Assembly: GCF_020283565.1 (NCBI RefSeq)
Contig: NC_060061.1
Span: forward strand, 2,604,001-2,668,000
Direction: 5' to 3'
From: Trifolium pratense
Taxonomy: Eukaryota > Streptophyta > Magnoliopsida > Fabales > Fabaceae
Length of the DNA stretch: 64,000 nucleotides
Each line of letters begins with the position of its first letter. The first letter of the stretch is position 1. The notes beneath the pieces were generated by a model that ran no database searches, had not been told where the DNA came from, and saw nothing but the letters and a program-made list of their open reading frames with translations. Below, piece by piece: positions 25,493 through 35,019 of the stretch. The position numbers and the translations under genes were made by a program.

Positions 25493-25984
25493 GTGGCTAC
25501 TATTAATAAGCAAAGAAGCACTGGTCATGCTAATACATTAGGTTATTCTATTTAGTCAAACTCATTATTATAAAATTGACTTATAAAATTATGAATATTA
25601 TTTTCTATAAAGAGAACCTAATTTTGCACATCAAAATTGTGATGTCAAATATAGTGTTATTTAATTTTTGTTTATATTTTTAAAATATGTATAAATTATG
25701 AAATGTAAAAAGAAGAGCAAAAGGAATATATACAGTATTATTAAACATAACATGATTGTATTTTGATATTAAAATTATACAATTATCTTGTAAGCTCATT
25801 CCAAACTTTAAATTTAGTATTTATTTTTTGTTAAAAACTTCATCTTTATTTTATGTGTGGATTGAAAAAAAATTCAATAACCTAAACAATCCTCAATTCA
25901 TTCTTTTTTACAAAATTAATTATTTTTATTAGTGGCACAATAAAATACAAATTATTTATTGTTATTAGTGGCGCAATAAAATTA

Positions 25985-26560
25985 ATTTACCTCAGTTGGC
26001 AGTGACATTGCATTCAGGGCCGGCCCTGTGGGTGTGCAAGGTGAGCCACCGCGCAGGGCCTCAAACATTTAGGGGCCTCCGATCGTTTATATCGGTTTAT
26101 TAAAAAATTTATATATGTAAAAAAAATTAATGACTTTGTTACTACAAAAAATATTTTATTAATCAAGAAAAAGAAAATTTAATAGACACACTCTTAATTT
26201 TATAAGTAACTTGCGGTTGATTGTAAAAAACGAAGCAACATTACAAAAAAGTTTTTTTTATGTAAAGTTGATAATGATAATAGATTGAAGATGTATATTT
26301 TAATGTTATTGATTAAAATATGTCAGTTTTACATGTTATTTACTATGATGACTATTTTTTATATTATTTACAATTTAAATAGAGAATGACTTTTTTTAAA
26401 AAAAAAATTATATTTTTATTAAAGATCCATTTTTAATTTTCAAACAGGACCTCCAAATACTCGGGACCGGCCCTGATTGCATTATATATGCAGGGCCCGA
26501 TATTCGAGTTCCGGACATATTCATCTTAAAGATGACATTTCTAGCCACGAGGCTAGTTGA
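25985..26560 (+). mobile_element. tRNA-derived SINE, split by a hAT-type element
   Basis: The left part (about 25985-26014) has the A-box CTCAGTTGGCAGTGACATTG. The right part (about 26484-26560) has the B-box-like ATTCGAGTTCC and the family's 3' region with CATTTCTAGCCACGAGGC. Rejoined, the two parts align with the intact copy at 45433-45572 read in reverse. Confidence 0.65.
26007..26483. mobile_element. hAT-type DNA element with 8-bp target duplication
   Basis: The element is 26015-26475 (461 bp). It starts CAGGGCCGGCCCTG and ends CGGGACCGGCCCTG, so each end is itself palindromic. The perfect 8-bp repeat ATTGCATT at 26007-26014 and 26476-26483 is the target duplication length of hAT elements. 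No transposase frame is present. The host is an older SINE. Confidence 0.88.
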
Positions 26561-28408
26561 CAAAAAGAAAGTAAAAAATTTACCTAAAGAATTACTATTA
26601 TTTTCCTCCATATGTATTGAAAACTAACACCCCGCCTAAATTGAATTTCGTAGCCAAAATTGTGTTATCTTTTGATTCTATCTTTTCCAATATAGCTAGC
26701 TAGTAGCTAGTCTCAACTTCAAAGGTTTGAAATTTCAATTTTAATTGTTGGTCCTTTGAGACTTTTAAGTTTTGAATTCTTAGAAGTGTCCATTTTATAC
26801 CTTTTGAAGTAAAATAATCTCTTGCGAGCAAATGACTCTCTTATATCCAAATTTATTCTGATATATTATAATGTAGATAATTTTAGCTTTTGAGTTTAGC
26901 CGTAAAAGTAAAGTTGATTTGTCCTGGGGCCTCCATAATCAATTATACTGTCTCTATCAATGCATAACTTTGATTATGAATATTTTTAATTGTCTATGAG
27001 TAAAAATTATAGAAATTTGATATTTCGAAAATACTCGTTTAAACAAATCAAACTAGATCTTACATGATAATATTTACATTTATAAATTTTTAGAAAAATA
27101 TGGTCAAAAAAGTACATTAGGATTAAGATTTGTCTAATTTCCCTCACAATTCTTCATCCCATTGAATTGAATAAACCTGCTGAATAATATTTTGACATAA
27201 ATGCAGTTTTGTTTTTTATATCTTATTAAATATATAATTTTTATTATATTTTACTTTTTACAATTTTAATCCCGTCACTTTTTTTTGACAAACCCCCTCA
27301 TTTTTTTAAAATTGAGAATCTTTATGTTTTTCACCTTGTTAAAATAGGCGTTCTTCTTATTGTTGGAATTTTGTAATGACGGACGAATTGTTAACGTAGG
27401 TTCAAACCGATTCAACTGAAATGGCACCATCGTCTTTTTAAATGTCAAATAATCAATTGATTTCTTAAAGCTCCCATTTCTAGATTACAAAGAAGACGAA
27501 GGAGGGACTCAAGAACGGGGGACTCAAATTAGGGTTACAAAATCCTATTTGATGAAGCTCTCATTTCTTTTTTTTTTTTGGTCAAAATAACGTTTGCTTT
27601 GATTTGATTGATTCTAGATTATATAATTTGGATTTAGACATCTAAACCTAATCCATTGGAACATAGGCCCCTAGTTGCAATGGAGTGGATAGATGGCAAA
27701 ATGGGAAAATTGTTCCCTATAATACCCCTCAAATTTCGATTATAGTCAACCCCTTCTTTTTTGCTATTGACCTAGTTGCCAACACATGCTTCAATAAACA
27801 CACACATAAGGCCAGGAAAAAGGAGGAAATGTAGGGAGTTTAGTTCGAATATGAAAATTCATATAAAACTACGGTTAGATCACTAGTTGTAACAATGAAG
27901 ACAAACCTATGCATTTTAATTCTCTTAAAATATCTTTAATTCTAATAAACTAAATTTGGTTAAATAAATTTTTAGTTCTTATTAATACAACACAATTCAT
28001 TTTAGACTCTTTAATTTTTTTTCAAATAATGGTAATTCGAATATAATTTATTTGCATTTTTATTTCTGTTTTTAAGTCACTAATAATGTTTTAAAGTAGC
28101 TCATAATAGTTATAGTATTAATAAAAAATATACTGTATTTGAAAAAAGATTAATAAATATAAATATATCTATAAATTTGCAAGGATTTTAAGGACAATTT
28201 TTTAATTATAGAAAACCTTATAATTAAAATAGAGATTTTTTTCATATATAGTGACAATGTTTTGATGCAGCTGTCTTCAAAAAACAAAAAAACAAAACAA
28301 ATGTTTTGATGCAGCTGGCATGACTCCAAATCTCCAACGGTGCTGGATCGCTCAGGATTGGGTGTTACAACCACCAAAGCATGTGATGAATCATCCATTA
28401 TCCTATAT
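26561..28408. other. intergenic, no gene seen
   Basis: This is AT-rich sequence. A minus-strand frame of 82 codons at 28150-28398 has no recognisable domain or splice partners. No RNA gene is seen. Confidence 0.5.
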
Positions 28409-28556
28409 ACTCATTCCGTGACAATATATAAGTAAAAATTATCTTTTTAAGTTCATTGCATATTTAATATATCTGATCTATATTATAAGTCAGATACATT
28501 AATTATGCAATGAATCTGAAAAGGTGATTTTGCTTATATATTGTCATAGAGAATAT
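28409..28556. mobile_element. Stowaway-type MITE, full foldback
   Basis: The two halves are near-perfect inverted copies. The left runs through GACAATATATAAGTAAAAAT and TTCATTGCAT. The right, read in reverse, runs through GACAATATATAAGCAAAATC and TTCATTGCAT. It can form a hairpin of about 70 bp. Confidence 0.75.
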
Positions 28557-28900
28557 GAGGCATGAGAGAATATTTGAAACAGTGATTCTCCATGGCTGTT
28601 TTGAAACTTTTTCTGGATCGCACATTTGTATAAGTGGATATAAAATTGTGTTTATTAAAATAATTTATAAAAATAAATAAAATTTTATGTGTTATTAGTT
28701 TATTAGCTTGTCAGGATAACTAATGAAAAAACAATTTATAATTTTTGTTGGTGAGAACTTATGAAATTAATATAAAAATTTATTTGTTGCACATAAACTA
28801 TTTTTTACAAATTTAAAAATAAGTCAATTCAAATGAACTACAATAATATTTTGAATTATTGTGTTGTACTTTTTTTTTTGTACAACTTTGTGCATTACTT

Positions 28901-29410
28901 CACTACAAGAATTTGCGGCGGCCAAAAGTGGCCGGAAAGGAGCATTTGTGGCGGTTTTAAGTTCGTTAGATAATTGGTTGTTGGAAACTATAGTGGCGGT
29001 TTTAAGTCCGTCGGATAATTGGTTCTTGGAAAGGAGCATTCGCGTCAGGTTTTACAATTTTTTTTTCCATTTTTTATTACTGTCGGCCCAAAGCCACCGC
29101 AAACGTCGCATAATTTTTATTTTTTATGAATATAATTTATTTTTATATGTTTATTTCTTTTTTAAATTTAAATATTTATTTCAAATGTTTTATTTCAACA
29201 AATAATATTATAATCAAATAAAAAAAATTATATCTTTTTAAAACACCTTAATAATAAATTAAACAATGATTCAAATAAGTTTAAATATTACAAATATTAG
29301 GAAATGAGTATTTTTTTAACCAAATTAGCAAATAAATGCCACAAAGGTGCCAATTTCAGTAAGCTTTTTGCGACAGTTTTAAATAGCTTATGCGCCAATT
29401 TTTAAACACT
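28901..29410. mobile_element. CACTA (En/Spm) transposon end fragment
   Basis: The terminus CACTACAAGAA at 28901-28911 is the standard plant CACTA end. It is followed by subterminal repeats built on GTGGCGGTTTTAAGT and GGATAATTGGTT, repeated with small changes up to about 29060. Facing motifs such as GCGACAGTTTTAAA appear at about 29370. The opposite terminus was not found, so the right limit is approximate. No transposase is seen. Confidence 0.65.
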
Positions 29411-29576
29411 TCAAAATCATATGGATATTTTAAAATAATTTGAACAATTAATGGATATATGTGTAATTGAACACTTGAAAGTTATGGTTAATTAAATTTT
29501 AAATCGTGGTTAATTTTTATTGGATGATTAATGATTAGTTGTTAAACCTTGTTCCGAGGACAAGGTTTTGGAAAAA

Positions 29577-29750
29577 TAGATAATTGTGACGAGGGAACGC
29601 AATGTGATGATTATGGAAGAACTCGCTACACCATGGAATGATGCTTCGGTGGACAATATAATGAAGAACAAGCTGGAAACAACTTGGGATCTAAAGGGAG
29701 GCTTTGATCTTATGGATATTGGGATATTTTTCTTTTTTGTGTTTCTATGA
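29577..29750 (+). pseudogene. LINE ORF1-type (DUF4283) fragment
   Basis: The translation contains VMIMEELATPWNDASVDNIM, then a stretch ending WDLKGGFDLMDIG. This resembles the WKLQGGFDLMDL-type core of the DUF4283 domain in plant LINE gag-like proteins. It is short, without start or zinc knuckle, and is cut off by the SINE that follows. Confidence 0.5.
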
Positions 29751-29753
29751 TAA

Positions 29754-29950
29754 TTGATACGAAGTTTTCATCGCCGTTAGCGATGACTAATCTACTTCGA
29801 TCGGAGAACTTGTGGGGCACACAAGGTATTCTCTCCTCCCAACCGAATTTTCTTCATACACATGATTTCTCCATACGCATGCGCCAGCAATTAAACTCAT
29901 GATCACATGTTTAAGGGGACTAAACCTTTATTAACACTTGGAACAATTTA
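29754..29950 (-). mobile_element. SINE family A, minus orientation
   Basis: Read in reverse this matches the copy at 40409-40598: GGTTTAGTCCCCTTAAACAT, the GAGAAAATTCGGTTGGGAGG block, then 'gccccacaagttctccgatc' and 'catcgctaacggcgatg' near the 3' end. Confidence 0.6.
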
Positions 29951-30279
29951 TTATTGATGGGAATTCTTTTAACATGACTAAATTTGACGCCGAAGAAGAT
30001 AAATAAACAAAAGGTGATCAATAATGGACCGTGGAAGATATGTGACCACTATTTGAACCAACATTTAATGCCACGACAACAACTAACAATGGTATGAATT
30101 CATATTCCAAGGCTTAACCTCGTTTATTATTTCTAAAATAATAAAATCCATCACTAAAAAATCAATAATAACCTTCATGTTAACTTACATCTCAAACCAA
30201 CAAAAGATTTTAATGTCTAACCAACTATGAATTAATCCAAGTAGTAAATAATTTGAACCCCTTACGTAGTTGAACATAA

Positions 30280-30377
30280 TTTCTCGTTGACTCTTACATA
30301 TAAATTGTGTCTCAAAGGTTTCCGACAAAGATTAATCACCATTAAACATCGATAAAAAATTTATACTTATTTCATGA

Positions 30378-30414
<37 letters not shown>
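30280..30414 (+). mobile_element. SINE family A 3' fragment with long A-tail
   Basis: The 3' part of the same family (GGTTTCCGACAAAGATTAAT, then a decayed end) is followed by an A-run of about 33 bases at 30381-30414. The 5' part is missing or unrecognisable. Confidence 0.45.
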
Positions 30415-30416
<2 letters not shown>

Positions 30417-30650
30417 TACATCTCAAACATCAAAAGTTTTCCTCCACAATTGGTAAATACTAAAAACTAGGACAAAACATGAATATAGGACTTTCCACAA
30501 GCGATGTAATAATAATAAAGTCGAATGAGTGATGAATTCACGTGTCAACCCCCATATATACACAGTTCTTTGTGGATAGTTAAGTACTACCTAAAAACTG
30601 GTAAGTGAACATCAGAACATGTACTAGTTGGGTCCTTTGTTACTACTTTC

Positions 30651-30663
30651 ATCTATATATATT
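30651..30663 (+). promoter_or_regulatory. candidate TATA box of the GST gene
   Basis: TCTATATATATTC lies about 60 bp upstream of the GST start codon at 30720, a suitable distance for a short leader. Confidence 0.4.
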
Positions 30664-30719
30664 CGACAGTACAAACAAGTTGTTATGCATGTTATCATAA
30701 TAATCATCACTTCATCAAT

Positions 30720-32426
30720 ATGGTAGTGAAAGTTTATGGTTCAATAAGGGCAGCATGCCCTCAAAGGGTGTTGGTTTGCCTCATAGAGAAAGGGATAGAA
30801 TTTGAAGTTGTTCATGTTGATCTTGATAAAGGAGAGCAAAAACAACCTCAATTCCTTCTCCTCCAGGTAGTATATATAGTGATTGTATAAATATGTGTAT
30901 TTTGATGGTTTAGTATGGATTATTAGTATAGAATTGTATGATCAAAGATTAACTCATATATGTTCCTGTGAGTTTAGCTCAGTTGATGGTGGCATCGAAT
31001 TATATATGCAGGAGGCGGAATTCGAACCCCAGAAACTTCACTTGTTCACTCATACATGGAAACAAACAAAATATTTAACTCATTTTTGCAATATGTTGAT
31101 TTTCTTTAGTGTTGATTTTTTAGCCAAATTAGTCTCATATACGGGAGAGAGTTTCTATCAATATGTTGTTGATTTTAAGCAAGTAATTAGGGATTAATTT
31201 CATCTCTGGCTGTTGAATATTGAAAACAAAAAATTGCAATAAATCTTTTGTATCTATATCGTGTTTCATGAAAATTTATTGTATAAGACGTCTTCACGTA
31301 TTGTATTTCGTTTCGAGAGATATATCAGCAACATTATGGTTGTGGTCATTCCGAAACTTTTTTAAGAGATAATAGAACTAAGATATATCTTTTTGATGAG
31401 AGGTTGACTCGATCATCAGAAGAAGAATTACACAAAAATCAATTAATAAAAGAATCAAAAAAGCTTTTATTGTGTCACTTAAAAATTAGGATTACTCCAA
31501 AACAATAAAACATCTATCCAAAAATTACCTATGTCCTTAAATATAAGATATTGTTAAAAAAAAAATAATTTAAGAGAAGGTAATCAAGGTGTTGATCTGC
31601 TTGTTAAGATGGGATCGTCTGGCGAGGATAAGCTTCACATTTGGCATGATGCCTTGAGAAATGGCTACTTGAGAGAGTAGTTTTTATTTTTCTTTCCCTT
31701 TTTGCTTTCTTTTTCTATTTAACCAAACAAAAAATCATATATCTAGGAAAGGAAGTATTTATAATAGCTTGAGTTTAATGCCAATATTGATAAATAATGG
31801 GAGTTATATTTTCTTTTTTGCAGCCCTTTGGTCAAGTTCCAGTTGTTGAAGATGGTGATTTCAGACTCTTTGGTAAGAAAACAGCAGAAAATAATATTAA
31901 TTCTCTATTTTTTATAGTTAGAATTTATCCTTAATTGATAACCCAACAAATTGCTCAATGTCATTTTAAAATTTGTGCAGAATCAAGGGCTATTGTAAGG
32001 TACTATGCAGCAAAGTATGCAGACCAAGGTCCTGACCTACTTGGTACAACTCTAGAAGAGAAAGCATTGGTTGATCAATGGCTTGAAGTTGAAGCTCACA
32101 ATTTCAATGATTTATGTTTCAATATCATGTTTAATCTTGTAATTCTACCAAGGATGGGAAAAACTGGAGACATTGCTTTAGCTCATATTTGTGAACAAAA
32201 GCTAGAGAAAGTACTTGATGTGTATGAAACTAGGCTCTCTAAAAGCACTTATCTTGCTGGTGATAAGTTCACATTGGCTGATCTTACCCTTTTACCTGGA
32301 ATTGAACATCTTATTGAGGGTGCAAAATTGGGACATTTGATTAGTGACAGGAAGTATGTGAATGCTTGGTGGAAGAAAATTTCAAGTAGGCCATCTTGGA
32401 AGAAATTAAAGGAATTAGTTAAGTAA
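30720..32426 (+). CDS. phi-class glutathione S-transferase, GSTF11/12 (TT19)-like
   Basis: Three exons, 30720-30866, 31824-31872 and 31981-32426, join in phase to 213 residues. Three exons is the normal phi-class layout. The N-terminal thioredoxin-like domain has QPFGQVPVVEDGDF (the cis-proline glutathione-site loop) and ESRAIVRYYA. The C-terminal helical domain ends with LAGDKFTLADL and a WWKKISSRPSWKK block, both family hallmarks. The catalytic serine region near residue 12 reads IRAACPQRV, so Ser is absent, as in the plant subgroup that acts as flavonoid-binding ligandins in anthocyanin transport. By eye this subgroup fits best; the ligandin role is inference. Intron 1 (957 bp) carries a SINE and a LINE relic. 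Confidence 0.92.
30962..31060 (+). mobile_element. tRNA-derived SINE in GST intron 1
   Basis: The A-box region GAGTTTAGCTCAGTTGATGG and the B-box GGAATTCGAACCCCAG lie at tRNA spacing. It is the same family as at 42597 and 45433. A 104-codon open frame over this region is accidental. Confidence 0.6.
31569..31735 (+). pseudogene. LINE RNase H-end relic in GST intron 1
   Basis: The translation reads REGNQGVDLLVKMGSSGED, which matches the REGN..AD.LAKMG motif near the end of plant LINE RNase H domains. It then stops at an in-frame TAG (31678-31680) and continues as a T-rich 3' tail. Confidence 0.6.
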
Positions 32427-33700
32427 AATGGAGAATGTGTCACTCATGAAAGGAAAACAGTGAAAATTATGTTTGGTTATTTTTGCATTATTTTAATTGG
32501 CTAAGTATATGACCTGTTTATGATTATGTAATTTTACCATATAATAATTGTTTACGATCAAAATAAACTTGTAAACATTAGTGTCTAATTGTGTTTTTGT
32601 TAACTTTATCAACATTGTAAGACCATTATTTTCTAGTGTTTTTCAATAACAAAATGATGGTTAAATTGCAATGGAAATGGCAATGGAAATAAGAACATTT
32701 CTTTTGAACATTGTTTTTTCATGGAAAGAAGCTTAATGCATTTCATTCTAAAAATAATTCAATACAAATTCATAGTAACACAAAGCTAATAACCTCTTAG
32801 ATCCATAATAACACAACTAAATACAATTCATATATAACTTCAAATACTCTTATAACTTCCTCCTTGCAATGCTTAGGGTTCCATCAAGTTTCTTCGCATA
32901 GGCTTAAACAAAACAGCAATTCTTTTGAGCATTGTCAAATATAACACAACTAGCAAACAATTTTTCAAGTGATGGCAACATTAATTAACATCATTTAATG
33001 AATCATCTCCTATTATATGCAAAGAACTTCTCCAATTTATATTTTGAGAATCAGCATCAAATTCATGACATTTTATGCAAAGGCCACTTTTAGCTTCTCA
33101 CTTCTTTAGCACCTCATAGTTCAATTACGTATTATGTAAAGTAAAACATAATTAGTTTGAGTCACAGAATCCATTTAAGTACCAAATAGTTTAACTTGTA
33201 TGAGGAATCACTATTTTTAGAGGTTTGGTAAAATATAGGTAGTAAATTACTAATAGAAAATCATTCAGTTCTAGAAATGAACAAGATTGAATATGATAAA
33301 TGTAAAAGACAAGCCAAACTTGCCATCCACACAGAAAGTGGAGCAAGCATTAAACATCTGTTTATTGATATATGGAGAATTACATTCTCTAGTAATAGGA
33401 TATAGTCATTGCTAAAATTAACAACTCTAGTGTCATATACCCTTTACTTATCCTCCATGATTAATTATCTGATCAAGGGAAACTTAAAAAAACATTAGAA
33501 ATTTACAACAACTAAGTATAAAACACTTTTAAGTCAGCCAATTATATAGTAGTGCACAAGTAAGACATATCTTGCAATATTATAAAATCAAATGAGAAAC
33601 AATTGACTTATGGATCAAGTTCAAAGTCACCATGTGCATGGAGCTAGACATGTTTGATTGTACACATTAGTTATTTAAAAACTTATACAGATTGTAAAGA
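32427..33700. other. 3' flank of GST, no gene seen
   Basis: The region includes the GST 3' untranslated sequence, with several AATAA-like signals, and then AT-rich DNA. No further snoRNA with paired C and D boxes was found between 32650 and 33700. Confidence 0.5.
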
Positions 33701-33795
33701 TGGATCAGATTATTTGGCTAGATTTCTCTAATGAGAAACAAAATTCGCACAGATATTTCAGCTTCGATCATCTGGGGAAATTATCATCATATCCA
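33701..33795 (-). ncRNA. box C/D snoRNA, array copy 4 (most distal)
   Basis: On the minus strand the terminal stem is TGGAT...ATCCA. The C box ATGATGA is at 33790-33784, the D' box CTGA at 33761-33758 and the D box CTGA at 33708-33705. An internal stem TTTCTC/GAGAAA has loop ATTA. Its D guide differs from the other copies at one position (CTAGCC for CAAGCC). The rRNA or snRNA target was not identified. Confidence 0.82.
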
Positions 33796-33923
33796 TCTTA
33801 CAATGGAATCATATAATAAGCAATCACATAAAAACAAATAAAGCAGTAAATACTTCACTCACAAAACAGAACATTCAAACATTTAAATATTTTATCATAA
33901 ATATACATTTTAAGAATGAAAAT

Positions 33924-34020
33924 TGGATCAGATTATTTGGCTTGATTTCTCAAAAAAGAGAAAAAAAATTCGCACAGTTATTTCAGCTTCGATCATCTGG
34001 GGAAATAATCATCACATCCA
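33924..34020 (-). ncRNA. box C/D snoRNA, array copy 3
   Basis: The architecture is the same on the minus strand: stem TGGAT/ATCCA, C box GTGATGA, D' CTGA, and D CTGA directly before the closing stem. The internal stem has a loop of T residues, and one base of the arm is altered (TTTTCTC). The D guide is AATCAAGCCAAATAAT. Confidence 0.85.
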
Positions 34021-34183
34021 ACTCACAATGACAATTATGATATGACTATAGCATTAACAACACCTAAAACAGATTAATATGTTCACAAATTATACATACA
34101 TTATTCAAACATGTTATTCATTCATCACAAAATTAGATTAAAACATGAAAAATAATGAAAACAAACACTTCATAATTCAATAA

Positions 34184-34279
34184 TGGATCAGATTATTTGG
34201 CTTGATTTCTCAAAAAGAGAAACAAAATTCGCACAGTATCATCAGTTTCGATCACCTGGGGAAATAATCATCAAATCCA
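34184..34279 (-). ncRNA. box C/D snoRNA, array copy 2
   Basis: On the minus strand the stem is TGGAT/ATCCA and the C box is TTGATGA, which has T for the usual purine. The D' box CTGA is followed by a possible C' box (TGATGAT), and the D box is CTGA. The internal stem TTTCTC/GAGAAA has a loop of T residues. The D guide is identical to copies 1 and 3. Confidence 0.84.
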
Positions 34280-34385
34280 TCTTACTATACATCTTATAGT
34301 CAAACTCAATAACTAACATCAACAATACACAAATAATATGCAAACATTAAACAAATTAAACCAAATTATAAATTTCTAGCAAAAG

Positions 34386-34480
34386 TGGATCAGATTATTT
34401 GGCTTGATTTCTCCGAAGAGAAACAAAATTCGCACAGAATCTTCAGTTTCGATCGTATGGGGAAATAATCATCACATCCA
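34386..34480 (-). ncRNA. box C/D snoRNA, array copy 1 (nearest the promoter)
   Basis: On the minus strand the stem is TGGAT/ATCCA, the C box GTGATGA, D' CTGA and D CTGA. The internal stem TTTCTC/GAGAAA is closed by a TTCG tetraloop. The D' guide (CCCCATACGATCGAAA) differs from the other copies, while the D guide is unchanged. Confidence 0.86.
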
Positions 34481-34855
34481 TATAACACTGAAACTAATCA
34501 TTTAAATCTGGATTCCGCAACAGAAAAATTAACACATGATACTAAATACTAAAATTAATACGCAAAATTGAATATGAATTACATAGAATTTTCCTACTCT
34601 GCAATAGGAACTGAAATGAAAACAAAACAGTGCACAAAAAAATTGCAGAAAAGGGATTGCTGTTGCGTCAGCTCATACTCAAAGCTCACAAGATTTAGAG
34701 CAGTGGTAATCAGTATTTTGACGCATGAATTGAAAAAGAATAAGACAGACACAAAAAGAATTAAGCAAACCCTAAATCAAATACAGTGTAAACAAAAAAA
34801 GTAAAGTTTGGGAGAGAAGAAGTGAGACAATGAGAGATGTGAGGGGCGAATTGTG

Positions 34856-34989
34856 TTTATAAAGGGGATATGAGAAAGAAAGAACAGTGCGGCCGATGAA
34901 ACCCTAATTTGAGCAAGAAACTCATATGTTAGCCTTTGTTGAAGGTTGGATTGGATCGGCCCATATAGGATATATAATCCAAATGGGCT
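34856..34989 (-). promoter_or_regulatory. snoRNA-cluster promoter: TATA, telo-box and site II elements
   Basis: Reading toward the snoRNAs, two site II elements come first: AGCCCA at 34989-34984 and TGGGCC at 34963-34958. Then comes the telo-box TTAGGGTTT at 34907-34899, and a TATA box TTTATAAA at 34863-34856. A second TTAGGGTTT lies at about 34773-34765 in the leader. Site II plus telo-box is the known promoter code of plant snoRNA and ribosomal-protein genes. Transcription would start near 34830 and yield a polycistronic precursor over all four copies. Confidence 0.75.
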
Positions 34990-35019
34990 AACATTAAAGT
35001 TGAAATGAATAATAGTTTT
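34871..35019. repeat. 149-bp direct duplication, left copy (contains promoter elements)
   Basis: This copy is 149 bp and matches 36578-36726 with about five substitutions. It contains the telo-box and both site II elements and is continuous with the TATA box and snoRNA array. Confidence 0.93.

Larger units (their letters stand above)
19147..25497 (-). mobile_element. copia-type LTR retrotransposon, non-autonomous, with target duplication
   Basis: Two 567-bp LTRs (19152-19718 and 24926-25492) start TGTTGGAAT and end ATTCCAACA. The 5-bp duplication GTGGC borders both ends (19147-19151, 25493-25497). The primer-binding site is next to the right LTR on the minus strand, so the right LTR is the 5' LTR. 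A purine tract, AAGTGGGAGAT, lies just inside the left LTR on that strand. By eye the LTRs differ at only a few positions, for example CTATGAC against CTACGAC and TTTGCCC against TTTCCCC. The 5.2-kb interior has no long open frame, only scraps of copia reverse transcriptase. The element looks recent but could only have moved with enzymes from a relative. Confidence 0.93.

Noticed and set aside
30883..31197. 104-codon frame after GST exon 1
   Set aside because: It is intronic and overlaps a SINE. The GST exon phases exclude it.
33701..34480. CRISPR-like array of four spaced repeats
   Set aside because: The repeats are about 95 bp with snoRNA boxes and 100-160 bp spacers, in a plant genome. 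Box C/D snoRNAs explain them fully.
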